DNA of 64,000 nt from Oscillospiraceae bacterium (lineage in GTDB: Bacteria > Bacillota > Clostridia > Oscillospirales > Ruminococcaceae). Of the stretch, positions 44,404 through 51,234 are shown one piece after another. The notes beneath the pieces are model-generated. The model had not been told where the DNA came from. It did not search any database and saw only the letters and a program-made list of their open reading frames with translations. Within the stretch, counting starts at the first letter, position 1. Every line of letters starts with the position of its first letter. Where the stretch lies: contig JAFTXQ010000006.1 of NCBI GenBank assembly GCA_017461565.1, positions 1 to 64,000 of the forward strand, written 5' to 3'. Position numbers and translations under genes: made by a program.

Positions 44404-45300
44404 ATTTCTACTGAATTTAATGGCAAGATTATAAAGGCTGTTGGGGGTATCTACTATGTAGATGCCCTCAGCGGCATATTGGCAGGCGATGTTGTGAAAT
44501 GCAGCGCACGTGGAATTTTCCGGAAGGACGGAATAAGTCCATGCGCAGGAGACAATGTGCGCATTGTCATGGAGGATAACACCGACCCTGTTATTGCAGA
44601 GATATACGAGCGCAAAAACCATCTGATACGTCCGCCGCTTGCAAATCTTGACGGTATAGTATTCGTCAATTCCTGTGTTGAGCCTGTGCCCAACCGGTTT
44701 GTGCTGGACAAGCTTATTGCAATAGCTGACAGCAAGGGCATAGAGCCGATTGTCGTGTTCACAAAGATCGATCTTGAGGACGCAGGCGATATCATAGATG
44801 TATATCGGTCCATAGGAATAAAAGTGTGTATGGTTAATAACATCAGCGGTGATGGAGCAGATGAAGTGCTTCGGTTTGTCCGAGGCAAGACCACCGCATT
44901 TGTAGGCAACTCGGGAGTAGGCAAGTCCAGTCTGCTCAATTCACTGTTCCCTGAGCTGGCGCTTGAAACGGCTCACATCAGCCGAAAGCTTGGAAGAGGC
45001 AGACATACGACACGTCAGGTTGAGATGTACAAGCTTGCAGGTGGATACATCGCCGACACTCCCGGTTTTTCTACTGTGGAGACCGAGCGCTACTGCCGTA
45101 TTCCAAAGGGAGAGCTTGACGGTGCATTCCGTGAGTTTTCGGGGTTTGTTGGAGGTTGTCAGTTTGCAGATTGTGCTCACATAAAGGAAAAGGGCTGTGC
45201 AGTGCGTGCGGCGGTGGATGAGGGAAACATCCCACGATCACGTTATGACAGTTATCTTAGGATGTATGAGGAAGCGAGTAAGATAAATGAGTGGGAATAA
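44404..45300 (+). CDS. rsgA: Ribosome small-subunit GTPase RsgA, non-canonical start
   Basis: RsgA is a circularly permuted GTPase that checks maturation of the 30S subunit. An OB domain comes first, then G4 FTKIDL, G1 GNSGVGKSS, G3 DTPGF, and a zinc site (GGCQFADCAHIKEKGC). Family-like coding begins well before the first conventional start (TTG 44479): KIIKAVGGIYYVDALSG is encoded from 44419. The only plausible in-frame initiation codon is ATT at 44404, with AGGGGGG at 44390-44396 seven bases before it. An ATG at 44384 is out of frame by one base at the six-G run. Product from ATT would be 298 residues. Confidence 0.85.
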   Translation: MSTEFNGKIIKAVGGIYYVDALSGILAGDVVKCSARGIFRKDGISPCAGDNVRIVMEDNTDPVIAEIYERKNHLIRPPLANLDGIVFVNSCVEPVPNRFVLDKLIAIADSKGIEPIVVFTKIDLEDAGDIIDVYRSIGIKVCMVNNISGDGADEVLRFVRGKTTAFVGNSGVGKSSLLNSLFPELALETAHISRKLGRGRHTTRQVEMYKLAGGYIADTPGFSTVETERYCRIPKGELDGAFREFSGFVGGCQFADCAHIKEKGCAVRAAVDEGNIPRSRYDSYLRMYEEASKINEWE

Positions 45301-45913
45301 TAAGATTTGCTCTATAATCTGCGGCTCTCCCGATGGAAGCATTGATAGATCGCTGGTAGAAGGGCTTATTATATGCGCTGACAGCGGATTACACCATGCG
45401 ATCGCCGCAGGTATAGATCCGGATATCGTGGTCGGTGATTTTGACAGCTGCACTGCGGATATCCCTGAAAGCGCAGAGGTCATCCGAGTTTCTCCGATAA
45501 AGGACGATACCGATACTATCCTTGCGGCTGATACAGCCATGCAGTACGGCTGCAATGAGCTGCGTTTTTTCTGTGCTCTTGGCGGCAGATTTGATCATGC
45601 GTTTGCGAATGTGCAGACACTGGAGTATCTGTATCAGAAGGGAGTCAGGGCTACGCTTTATGGCGGCGGTGAAAAGCTTCGCCTGCTTCATCAGGGGGAC
45701 AGCGTTAAGATCGGTAAATTTGACGGGTTTGTCTCATTGTTCGCATTTACCGAGACTTCAACGGTCACGGAGTACGGTATGAAATATCCGTTGGTACGTT
45801 ACCGTCTGGACAGAGCATACCCTCTTGGTATCAGTAATGAGGTCGCAGAGGCTGAGGCTGAGGTCATAGTTCACAGCGGCACTGTAATTTTGTATGAGGT
45901 AGCAGGTAAGTGA
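45287..45913 (+). CDS. thiN: Thiamine pyrophosphokinase
   Basis: This enzyme makes thiamine diphosphate from thiamine and ATP. The 208-residue protein has VVGDFDSC, KDDTDTILAAD and LGGRFDHAFAN, then a C-terminal beta domain that binds thiamine. The start overlaps the rsgA stop by 14 bases. rpe usually lies between rsgA and thiN in Firmicutes and is absent here. Confidence 0.94.
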   Translation: MSGNNKICSIICGSPDGSIDRSLVEGLIICADSGLHHAIAAGIDPDIVVGDFDSCTADIPESAEVIRVSPIKDDTDTILAADTAMQYGCNELRFFCALGGRFDHAFANVQTLEYLYQKGVRATLYGGGEKLRLLHQGDSVKIGKFDGFVSLFAFTETSTVTEYGMKYPLVRYRLDRAYPLGISNEVAEAEAEVIVHSGTVILYEVAGK

Positions 45914-45943
45914 CGGCTGTGGTTTATTTCAGATTAATAAATC

Positions 45944-45970
45944 GACCCAGGAAGATGATCTTCTTGGGTC
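45944..45970 (+). terminator. Terminator after thiN
   Basis: GACCCA pairs with TGGGTC and an inner GAAGA with TCTTC, followed by TTTCGG. It closes the long housekeeping operon. Confidence 0.75.
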
Positions 45971-46025
45971 TTTCGGCTTTATAGGGTATTAAGGTTTTAC
46001 ATCAGAGAGCATAAAAAGTCGTGCA

Positions 46026-46049
46026 AAATAACGTTATTTGTGATAGAAT
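46026..46049 (+). promoter_or_regulatory. Palindromic operator in the promoter of the AraC-type gene
   Basis: AAATAACGTTATTT (46026-46039) is a perfect 14-bp palindrome directly before a -10-like TAGAAT (46044-46049) and overlapping the spacer. It is 27 bases before the start codon and suits autoregulation. Confidence 0.5.
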
Positions 46050-46075
46050 ATTGTCACAGCTGAAAGGAGACGGTC

Positions 46076-46903
46076 ATGAACGGATGGGCAGAAGGTATAC
46101 AAAATGCAGTGCAGTACATAGAAGATAATCTTACAGAGGAGCTTGATATTGCAGAGATATCAGCAAGGGCGTATGTATCGCCGTTCCATTTCCAGCGAAT
46201 ATTCAGTGTTCTGTGCGGCCTTACAGTGGGTGAATACATAAGATGCAGGAGACTTACGCTTGCGGCTCAGGAGCTTAGCTGTTCGGATGCAAGAGTAATA
46301 GATATAGCATTGAAATACGGTTACGAATCCCACGACAGCTTTACCAGGGCGTTCACTAAGTTTCATGGCATATCTCCATCTGCTGCAAAGGAGCAGGGAG
46401 CGAGGCTCAAGGCTTTTGCTCCGTTGCGCATAAAGCTTACATTGGAGGGCGGTACTATGACAGAGTACAGAATAGTAGAAAAAGCGGCATTTACTATTAT
46501 GGGAAAATGCAGAAAGTTCAATACGGAGACATCCTACACAGAGATTCCGCTGTTCTGGCAGGAGCATTATCAGAATGGTGGCGGAGAGATCATAAAGGGT
46601 GTGTTCGGTGCCTGTGTTGACAGCGACGGTAAGGAATTTGACTATTATATCGCAGACCTTTACATTCCTGCTTTTGAGATCCCTGAAGGTTGCAGCACAA
46701 AAACCTTTGAAGCAGGTACATGGGCGGTGTTTCCCTATGTCGGCGAATGTCCTAAAGCACTTCAGGATGTAAATACAAGGATCTGGAGCGAATGGCTTCC
46801 TAACTGCAAGGAGTATAGGTTAGCAGGCAATTACAATCTTGAAGTTTACTTTGACGAGCAACACGGAGAGATCTGGGTGCCTGTCAAAAAAATTGACACA
46901 TAA
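46076..46903 (+). CDS. AraC-type regulator with GyrI-like effector domain
   Basis: This 275-residue protein has an N-terminal AraC/XylS double helix-turn-helix (about 8-108; LDIAEISARAYVSPFHFQRIF and IDIALKYGYESHDSFTRAFTKFHG) and a C-terminal GyrI-like domain (about 125-272; EYRIVEKAAFTIMGKCRKF, YYIADLY, FEAGTWAVFPYVG). Such proteins (Rob, BmrR-like logic) bind small hydrophobic compounds and control drug or stress responses. GAAAGGAG precedes the start. It is a single-gene transcript. Confidence 0.92.
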   Translation: MNGWAEGIQNAVQYIEDNLTEELDIAEISARAYVSPFHFQRIFSVLCGLTVGEYIRCRRLTLAAQELSCSDARVIDIALKYGYESHDSFTRAFTKFHGISPSAAKEQGARLKAFAPLRIKLTLEGGTMTEYRIVEKAAFTIMGKCRKFNTETSYTEIPLFWQEHYQNGGGEIIKGVFGACVDSDGKEFDYYIADLYIPAFEIPEGCSTKTFEAGTWAVFPYVGECPKALQDVNTRIWSEWLPNCKEYRLAGNYNLEVYFDEQHGEIWVPVKKIDT

Positions 46904-46911
46904 ACAAAAGC

Positions 46912-46941
46912 AGCCGCTTCCGATATGCTTCGGGAGCGGCT
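46912..46941. terminator. Bidirectional terminator between AraC-type and GGDEF genes
   Basis: AGCCGCTTCCG and CGGGAGCGGCT pair over about 11 positions with a mismatch, with AAAA to the left and TTTTG to the right, serving both convergent genes. Confidence 0.8.
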
Positions 46942-46945
46942 TTTG

Positions 46946-48829
46946 TTATATTCTTGCCTTGCGTTTTGCGATTTTGTCGCTGTACATGAGCCTGTCTGCA
47001 GATTTGGTTATATCATCCAGCGTGGTGAGCTCAGACGGCTTTACAGTGACTATTCCTATACTCGATGTTATCTCGTAAGGCTTATTGTTTTCGAGAACGA
47101 GCTTTTCAAGGTAAGTACGGATATCTTCTTTTATGCGATATTCCTCGCATCCTCCTACGAAGAGCGCTACCATTTCGTCTCCGCCCCAGCGTGCAAGCAG
47201 GGCGTGAGGCGGTGCGGCGGCACGTAGCGCATCTGCCACGGCACGTATCGCATAGTCTCCCTCGGTGTGTCCGAAGGTGTCGTTGATGTATTTCAGTCTG
47301 TCCAGGTCGGAGATGATAAAAGTGATATCTTCATCGCCGTTCTTCATACGGTCGTAGGTTTCCTCAAAGGTATTTACCAGTGCGTTTCTGTTGAACAGAC
47401 CTGTAAGGCGGTCAAGCTTATATATCTCTTCAAGGCGTGCATTGAGGAATTGCTGGAAGCGCATATTGCGGTATCCGCCTATTGCGTTATTGAGAATGCT
47501 GACTGTTTGCGGAACACGATAATAGTTGTTCATATCGGCGTTGTGATAGTGGAAGCACACATATCCGAGAGGAATATTGATGAAGTTCAGTGCCACAAAA
47601 ATCAGCGGATCACCTATTTCTATAAGCTTGTCTAGCTCAGGGATAAGATCTGCTCGTTTGAATTCATAAGGTTCAAACGGAGCTGACTTATCTGTTTCAA
47701 ACAGGACGAACACATTTTCTTCGTCCTTGTTTTTAGGTATGGAAAGCGGGTTTATCTTTTCGTTTATGCATTCCTTATAGAGTATGCAGGTGAGATCGAA
47801 GAAGCTGGAGCGCATAAGCGTATCCGATACATCGTTTATGTTGTTGAGTGTAAAGATGTTTGCGACCATTTCAAACAGATTAAGCTCTTCCGACTGATAG
47901 CGGTTGAAGCGGTCGTTAAGCATAGTCAGATGATCGGCTGCATTGAATGTGATATGCGGATTGCAGCCGCAGGATTGTGCAAGCTCCATTTTTGGAGTAA
48001 CTATGCACTCGAAATTGTCGGAGAGGTGATCTCCTTCAATAATATAGTCAGCTATCCTGTCGGCAATCTCTATATTGCTGCACATACAGGTAGTGATGGT
48101 GGGGTTGGAAACACGTGCGTCTCCAATACCGTCGAAGCCGGTCACTATGATGTCATCGGGAACCGAGATGCCATGGCGCATGAGTACTCCGCACACATTT
48201 ACAGCCATGCTGTCGTTGGCGCAGATTATGGCGTCGGGCAGTTTGCCGGTTTCTATCAGCTTTTCGGTTGCGGCAATGGTGGGACCCGACCAGAAATCGC
48301 CGTAGCTTTTCATGCTGTCATCGTAAGGGATGTTATTTTCTGCAAGCACCTGTCTGAACATTTCGAAACGGTCCTCAGAAAATTTATTGCCCTCAAAGCC
48401 TGCCATGAAATGTGGGCGTTTTACGCCGTGGTGTTCTATAACATGGCGGGACATTTCAAGAAAGCCTGCCTTGTAGTCGAAGTTTACGTTTATACAGCCG
48501 TCGATATTTCCGTTGATGACAAAAACAGGTTTTCCTTTTTCACGGGCACGACGGATTATTTCGTTTGAAAGCGCACGGTCCTTTATCTTTTCATAGTTGA
48601 CTACAAGGATATCGATCACATTGAAATCCAGCAGATCAAATACGCTTTCTTCGCCCTTGTCACTGGGGTTCAGCTGATAAAGCTCCGAGCAGGTGGAATA
48701 GACGAATACTATATATCCGTGCTCACGAACACGGTCATTGAGATGCGTAATGAGCGAGTTTGCGGAAGGTGTATTCACCTTTGTTGTGCATATCGCAATT
48801 ATTTTTTTCCCGTGAAGCACACATCTCAC
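46946..48829 (-). CDS. LacI-type sugar-binding domain fused to a GGDEF domain
   Basis: This 627-residue protein is a putative ligand-regulated diguanylate cyclase. Residues about 1-290 form a periplasmic-binding-protein fold like the effector domain of LacI regulators (KKIIAICTTKVNTPSANSL, PDAIICANDSMAVNVCGVL, DDIIVTGFDG), but without a LacI helix-turn-helix. About 300-450 is a linker domain, and 460-625 is the GGDEF domain (LDRLTGLFNRNAL; active site ARWGGDEMVALF, with Met for Phe). No signal peptide or membrane segment, so the sensor is cytoplasmic. Start has AAAGGA upstream. Confidence 0.88.
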   Translation of the reverse strand: MRCVLHGKKIIAICTTKVNTPSANSLITHLNDRVREHGYIVFVYSTCSELYQLNPSDKGEESVFDLLDFNVIDILVVNYEKIKDRALSNEIIRRAREKGKPVFVINGNIDGCINVNFDYKAGFLEMSRHVIEHHGVKRPHFMAGFEGNKFSEDRFEMFRQVLAENNIPYDDSMKSYGDFWSGPTIAATEKLIETGKLPDAIICANDSMAVNVCGVLMRHGISVPDDIIVTGFDGIGDARVSNPTITTCMCSNIEIADRIADYIIEGDHLSDNFECIVTPKMELAQSCGCNPHITFNAADHLTMLNDRFNRYQSEELNLFEMVANIFTLNNINDVSDTLMRSSFFDLTCILYKECINEKINPLSIPKNKDEENVFVLFETDKSAPFEPYEFKRADLIPELDKLIEIGDPLIFVALNFINIPLGYVCFHYHNADMNNYYRVPQTVSILNNAIGGYRNMRFQQFLNARLEEIYKLDRLTGLFNRNALVNTFEETYDRMKNGDEDITFIISDLDRLKYINDTFGHTEGDYAIRAVADALRAAAPPHALLARWGGDEMVALFVGGCEEYRIKEDIRTYLEKLVLENNKPYEITSSIGIVTVKPSELTTLDDITKSADRLMYSDKIAKRKARI

Positions 48830-48875
48830 CGTCCTTTCGTGTTAGCATCACTATAATTAAAGTGTATATATTAAC

Positions 48876-48904
48876 ATCATATCATAATTTATAGCATTTT
48901 GCAA
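48876..48904 (-). promoter_or_regulatory. Promoter of the GGDEF gene
   Basis: On the minus strand TTGCAA (plus 48899-48904) and TATGAT (plus 48876-48881) are 17 bases apart, about 50 bases before the start codon. Confidence 0.65.
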
Positions 48905-48930
48905 GTGTAATTTGCAGTTTTCTTGTAAAA

Positions 48931-48958
48931 ATATCCCTGCCCGATAGGGCAGGGATAT
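48931..48958 (-). terminator. Terminator of the leader-like small gene
   Basis: ATATCCCTGCCC and GGGCAGGGATAT form a perfect 12-bp stem with loop GATA; four A at 48927-48930 give a U-tract on the minus strand. TTTTG on the right makes it bidirectional. Confidence 0.9.
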
Positions 48959-48964
48959 TTTGTA

Positions 48965-49195
48965 TCAATCCTTCTTGCCGAAGCCGCCGAACAGACCGCC
49001 GATCTTATCCGCAATTCCGTCAAAGTTTACTTTGGACTTTACGCCGTCGATGACGTTGTTTACTACCTCGTCGGGCAGGTCAACACCGAGAACATCCTCT
49101 ACTGCCTTGATAGGCTCTTTTTTGAACTTTTCTGCGAAATTGGGGTCGTTCTTTACCTTTTCAACGATTTCTTCGATTTTTGCCTTGATATCCAT
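48965..49195 (-). CDS. Small NHLP/Nif11-leader-like protein
   Basis: This 76-residue protein has a charged helical body, DIKAKIEEIVEKVKNDPNFAEKFKKEP, then IKAVEDVLGVDLPDEVVNNVIDGV, and a Gly/Phe-rich tail (GGLFGGFGKKD). The middle matches the pattern of nitrile-hydratase-like and Nif11 leader peptides (DPxxAxxxxLGxxLPxxV) used by RiPP pathways. No Gly-Gly cleavage site in the usual place and no modification enzyme adjoins it, so it may be a stand-alone housekeeping relative. AAAGAGGT precedes the start. Function unknown. Confidence 0.65.
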   Translation of the reverse strand: MDIKAKIEEIVEKVKNDPNFAEKFKKEPIKAVEDVLGVDLPDEVVNNVIDGVKSKVNFDGIADKIGGLFGGFGKKD

Positions 49196-49295
49196 TGTGA
49201 AGTACCTCTTTCATAAAATTTTGGTAATTACAGTATAGCATATTTTTATTTTTAATGCAAGTGTTGATCTACTATGCAAATTAAACAACTATGCT

Positions 49296-50297
49296 TCAGA
49301 CGTTGTTCTGCTCCTCAAGTGCCGCACGGAGCGCTTCGGTGTACTGTGCTTTAAGCTCAGGCGGATCCAGTATCTGTACATTAGTTCCGAATTTGAAGAG
49401 CCATCCGAAAAACGGCATGGGATGCTCTGTTTTTACCTGCACTCTGACCACGAAATGATCGTCTCCGTCGGGATGGATCGAAATATTCTTTCCAAAGCGG
49501 TCGATCACAGCGTTTATCATGCCTGACTCACGTCGGAAGCGCAGCTTGACCGACTCGGCTTCACCGCTGAACATGGAGAAGGTCGAATTGAGATAATCAG
49601 CCAGCCTGAAATTGTCGGGCAGCGGTCTCGAGCGTATAGTACGCACTTCAATGCTTTCCATGCGGTCTATACGGAAGTGTGATATAGTGTTGTATTTTGG
49701 GTAATATGCCACAAGGTAATAGTTCTCCTCGTTCCAGGTGAGGGCGTATGGAGAGCAGGTATAGAAACCCTCTCTGTACTTTTTCTTTGCGCCAAGATCA
49801 TAATCGAAATATCTGAACTTTATCTGCATTTTTTCAGAAATGGCACGATGTATTACATCGATATTTATGTAGATACGTTCATTCATGGATTTTACACGGT
49901 CAGCAACGTATACCTGACGCTGTATCTGCTTGGCTTCGTATTTGCTGGTGAGTGTACCCAGCTTTTTCAGCAGCTCTGCGGATTTCTTTTCAGTAAGAAA
50001 ACGTGAGGACGATACTGCGTCTGCCAGAAGTTTAAGCTCGGGAAGCTCGAAATCACGGCTTGCGACATAATAGCACGAATATTTGCCTTTTGCCGAGATT
50101 ATATCCATTCCAAAAGAGCGCAGTGCTTCGATATCCTCGTACAGGGCTTTTCTTGCCGCCTGTATTCCACATAGCGCAAGTTGTTCTATGATCTCGGGCA
50201 TAGTTATGCTGTGTTCCTCGTCGGTGTGCTCAAGCAGTATTTTGTAAAGATACAGTATTTTGAGTCGCTGAGCCGAAGTCTTGAAGCTGTCAGCCAT
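49296..50297 (-). CDS. WYL-domain transcriptional regulator
   Basis: This 333-residue protein has an N-terminal winged helix (SAQRLKILYLYKILLEHTDEE, ITMPEIIEQLALCGIQAARKALYEDIEAL), a WYL ligand-sensing domain (about 150-225; CSPYALTWNEENYYLVAYYPKY, FRIDRM) and the WCX C-terminal domain. WYL proteins respond to nucleotides or nucleic-acid ligands and regulate defence or stress genes. GGAGGA precedes the start. Its own promoter carries the same motif as the two tiny genes that are divergent from it. Confidence 0.93.
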   Translation of the reverse strand: MADSFKTSAQRLKILYLYKILLEHTDEEHSITMPEIIEQLALCGIQAARKALYEDIEALRSFGMDIISAKGKYSCYYVASRDFELPELKLLADAVSSSRFLTEKKSAELLKKLGTLTSKYEAKQIQRQVYVADRVKSMNERIYINIDVIHRAISEKMQIKFRYFDYDLGAKKKYREGFYTCSPYALTWNEENYYLVAYYPKYNTISHFRIDRMESIEVRTIRSRPLPDNFRLADYLNSTFSMFSGEAESVKLRFRRESGMINAVIDRFGKNISIHPDGDDHFVVRVQVKTEHPMPFFGWLFKFGTNVQILDPPELKAQYTEALRAALEEQNNV

Positions 50298-50376
50298 TTG
50301 TTCTTCCTCCTGTTGTTATCTGAAATATGCTCCTAACTGTCCTCCTTATATCGTGTCAGACTTGTCTTGCATTTCT

Positions 50377-50417
50377 TATTATATATCAGTTGTTGTTTCG
50401 GTTTCAGGACAATTAGA
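50377..50417 (-). promoter_or_regulatory. WYL gene promoter with shared motif (copy 3)
   Basis: On the minus strand, TAATTGTCCTGAAA is followed by a GAAACA and then TATAAT. Exactly 23 bases separate AATTGTCC from the -10 hexamer, as in the two plus-strand copies. This suggests autoregulation by the WYL protein. Confidence 0.75.
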
Positions 50418-50490
50418 TTTAATGATATTATACGCTCGTGCTTGGGAAAAGTCAAGAGCATAACATCCGAAAAAACTTTCGAACAATGCT

Positions 50491-50529
50491 TTAATTGTCC
50501 CGAAAATGAAACAGGCGTTGTGATACAAT
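50491..50529 (+). promoter_or_regulatory. Promoter of first tiny gene with shared motif (copy 1)
   Basis: TTAATTGTCC (50491-50500), CGAAAATGAAACAGG (50501-50515) and -10 TACAAT (50524-50529); 23 bases between AATTGTCC and the -10. There is no good -35 box, so an activator is likely needed. It differs from copy 2 at one base over 25. Confidence 0.8.
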
Positions 50530-50597
50530 ATAGTCACAGGGTCAGACAAGAGGATCCGAAAACATCAGTCAGTTGACATGAAACGGGGGATATGAAA

Positions 50598-50741
50598 ATG
50601 TTGTTTATTTTATGGGTTCTGCTTTATATAGCGTTCGGAATAGCAGAGGATATGAAGAACACCGGGCAGTCTGAAAAACAAGCGCAGGAATACTGTGAAA
50701 ATGAATACGGCTGTGCTGAATATTATGATGTAGCTGCATAA
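50598..50741 (+). CDS. 47-residue single-pass membrane protein (tiny paralogue A)
   Basis: ATG at 50598, with GGGGG at 50585-50589 as ribosome site, opens a frame for a protein that begins MLFILWVLLYIAFGIAED (one membrane helix) and ends in an acidic tail with two Cys (EYCENEYGCAEYYDVAA). The N-terminus aligns with the downstream tiny protein: W-x-LL-x-x-A-x-GI-x-E-x-x-K. The promoter carries the shared motif. No function known. Confidence 0.7.
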   Translation: MLFILWVLLYIAFGIAEDMKNTGQSEKQAQEYCENEYGCAEYYDVAA

Positions 50742-50750
50742 AATGTGACG

Positions 50751-50789
50751 TTAATTGTCCTGAAAATGAAACAGGACGTATGGTAAAAT
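50751..50789 (+). promoter_or_regulatory. Promoter of second tiny gene with shared motif (copy 2)
   Basis: TTAATTGTCC (50751-50760), TGAAAATGAAACAGG (50761-50775) and -10 TAAAAT (50784-50789), again 23 bases from AATTGTCC. GTCCTG (50757-50762) and CAGGAC (50770-50775 region) form an inverted repeat with an eight-base spacer in this copy. Confidence 0.8.
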
Positions 50790-50858
50790 AGTAACATAAG
50801 GGAAACGGCAGTGCCGTTGATGATGATTTTTTAACGGGCAAAGTCCGGGGAGGTAATT

Positions 50859-50984
50859 ATGTTTTTATTCTGGTTATTGCTTGCGCTTGCCATCGGTATC
50901 AGTGAGAATATCAAGGACTCGTATGATGCTTACAAGTACCATCAGACTCCTGAGTATCAAAAGGAGCTTAGGAGATTTCGATAA
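50859..50984 (+). CDS. 41-residue single-pass membrane protein (tiny paralogue B)
   Basis: ATG at 50859, with GGGGAGG at 50847-50853, encodes MFLFWLLLALAIGISENIKD followed by a basic, Tyr-rich tail (YKYHQTPEYQKELRRFR). One membrane helix is followed by a soluble tail opposite in charge to that of paralogue A. Same promoter motif as A and the WYL gene. Stretch 50985-51132 shows no gene. Confidence 0.7.
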   Translation: MFLFWLLLALAIGISENIKDSYDAYKYHQTPEYQKELRRFR

Positions 50985-51132
50985 TATTCGGAATGGACAC
51001 TGAAGCTTTTACGCAATCTTACATTTTACTCCATTTCTTCCTTTTCTTCATCGAAACAGGCGGCTTTTTTGCTGCCTGTTTCCATAATCTGCTAATAAAA
51101 TTATAAAATTTTTGGTTTTTTTGTTTTAGGTA

Positions 51133-51161
51133 TTGAAATCTACGGCGATTTGTGGTAAAAT
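51133..51161 (+). promoter_or_regulatory. Promoter of the dockerin gene
   Basis: TTGAAA (51133-51138) and TAAAAT (51156-51161) are 17 bases apart, 73 bases before the start codon. Confidence 0.72.
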
Positions 51162-51234
51162 TATCGTGTATAAATGTAATCTTTTACGATTTTTTCAACC
51201 ATATAATTTTCTAGCGATTAGGAGAGATCTATCT

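Noticed and set aside
44479-45300. rsgA starting at TTG 44479
   Set aside because: It would remove the first part of the conserved OB domain, and no ribosome site precedes it.
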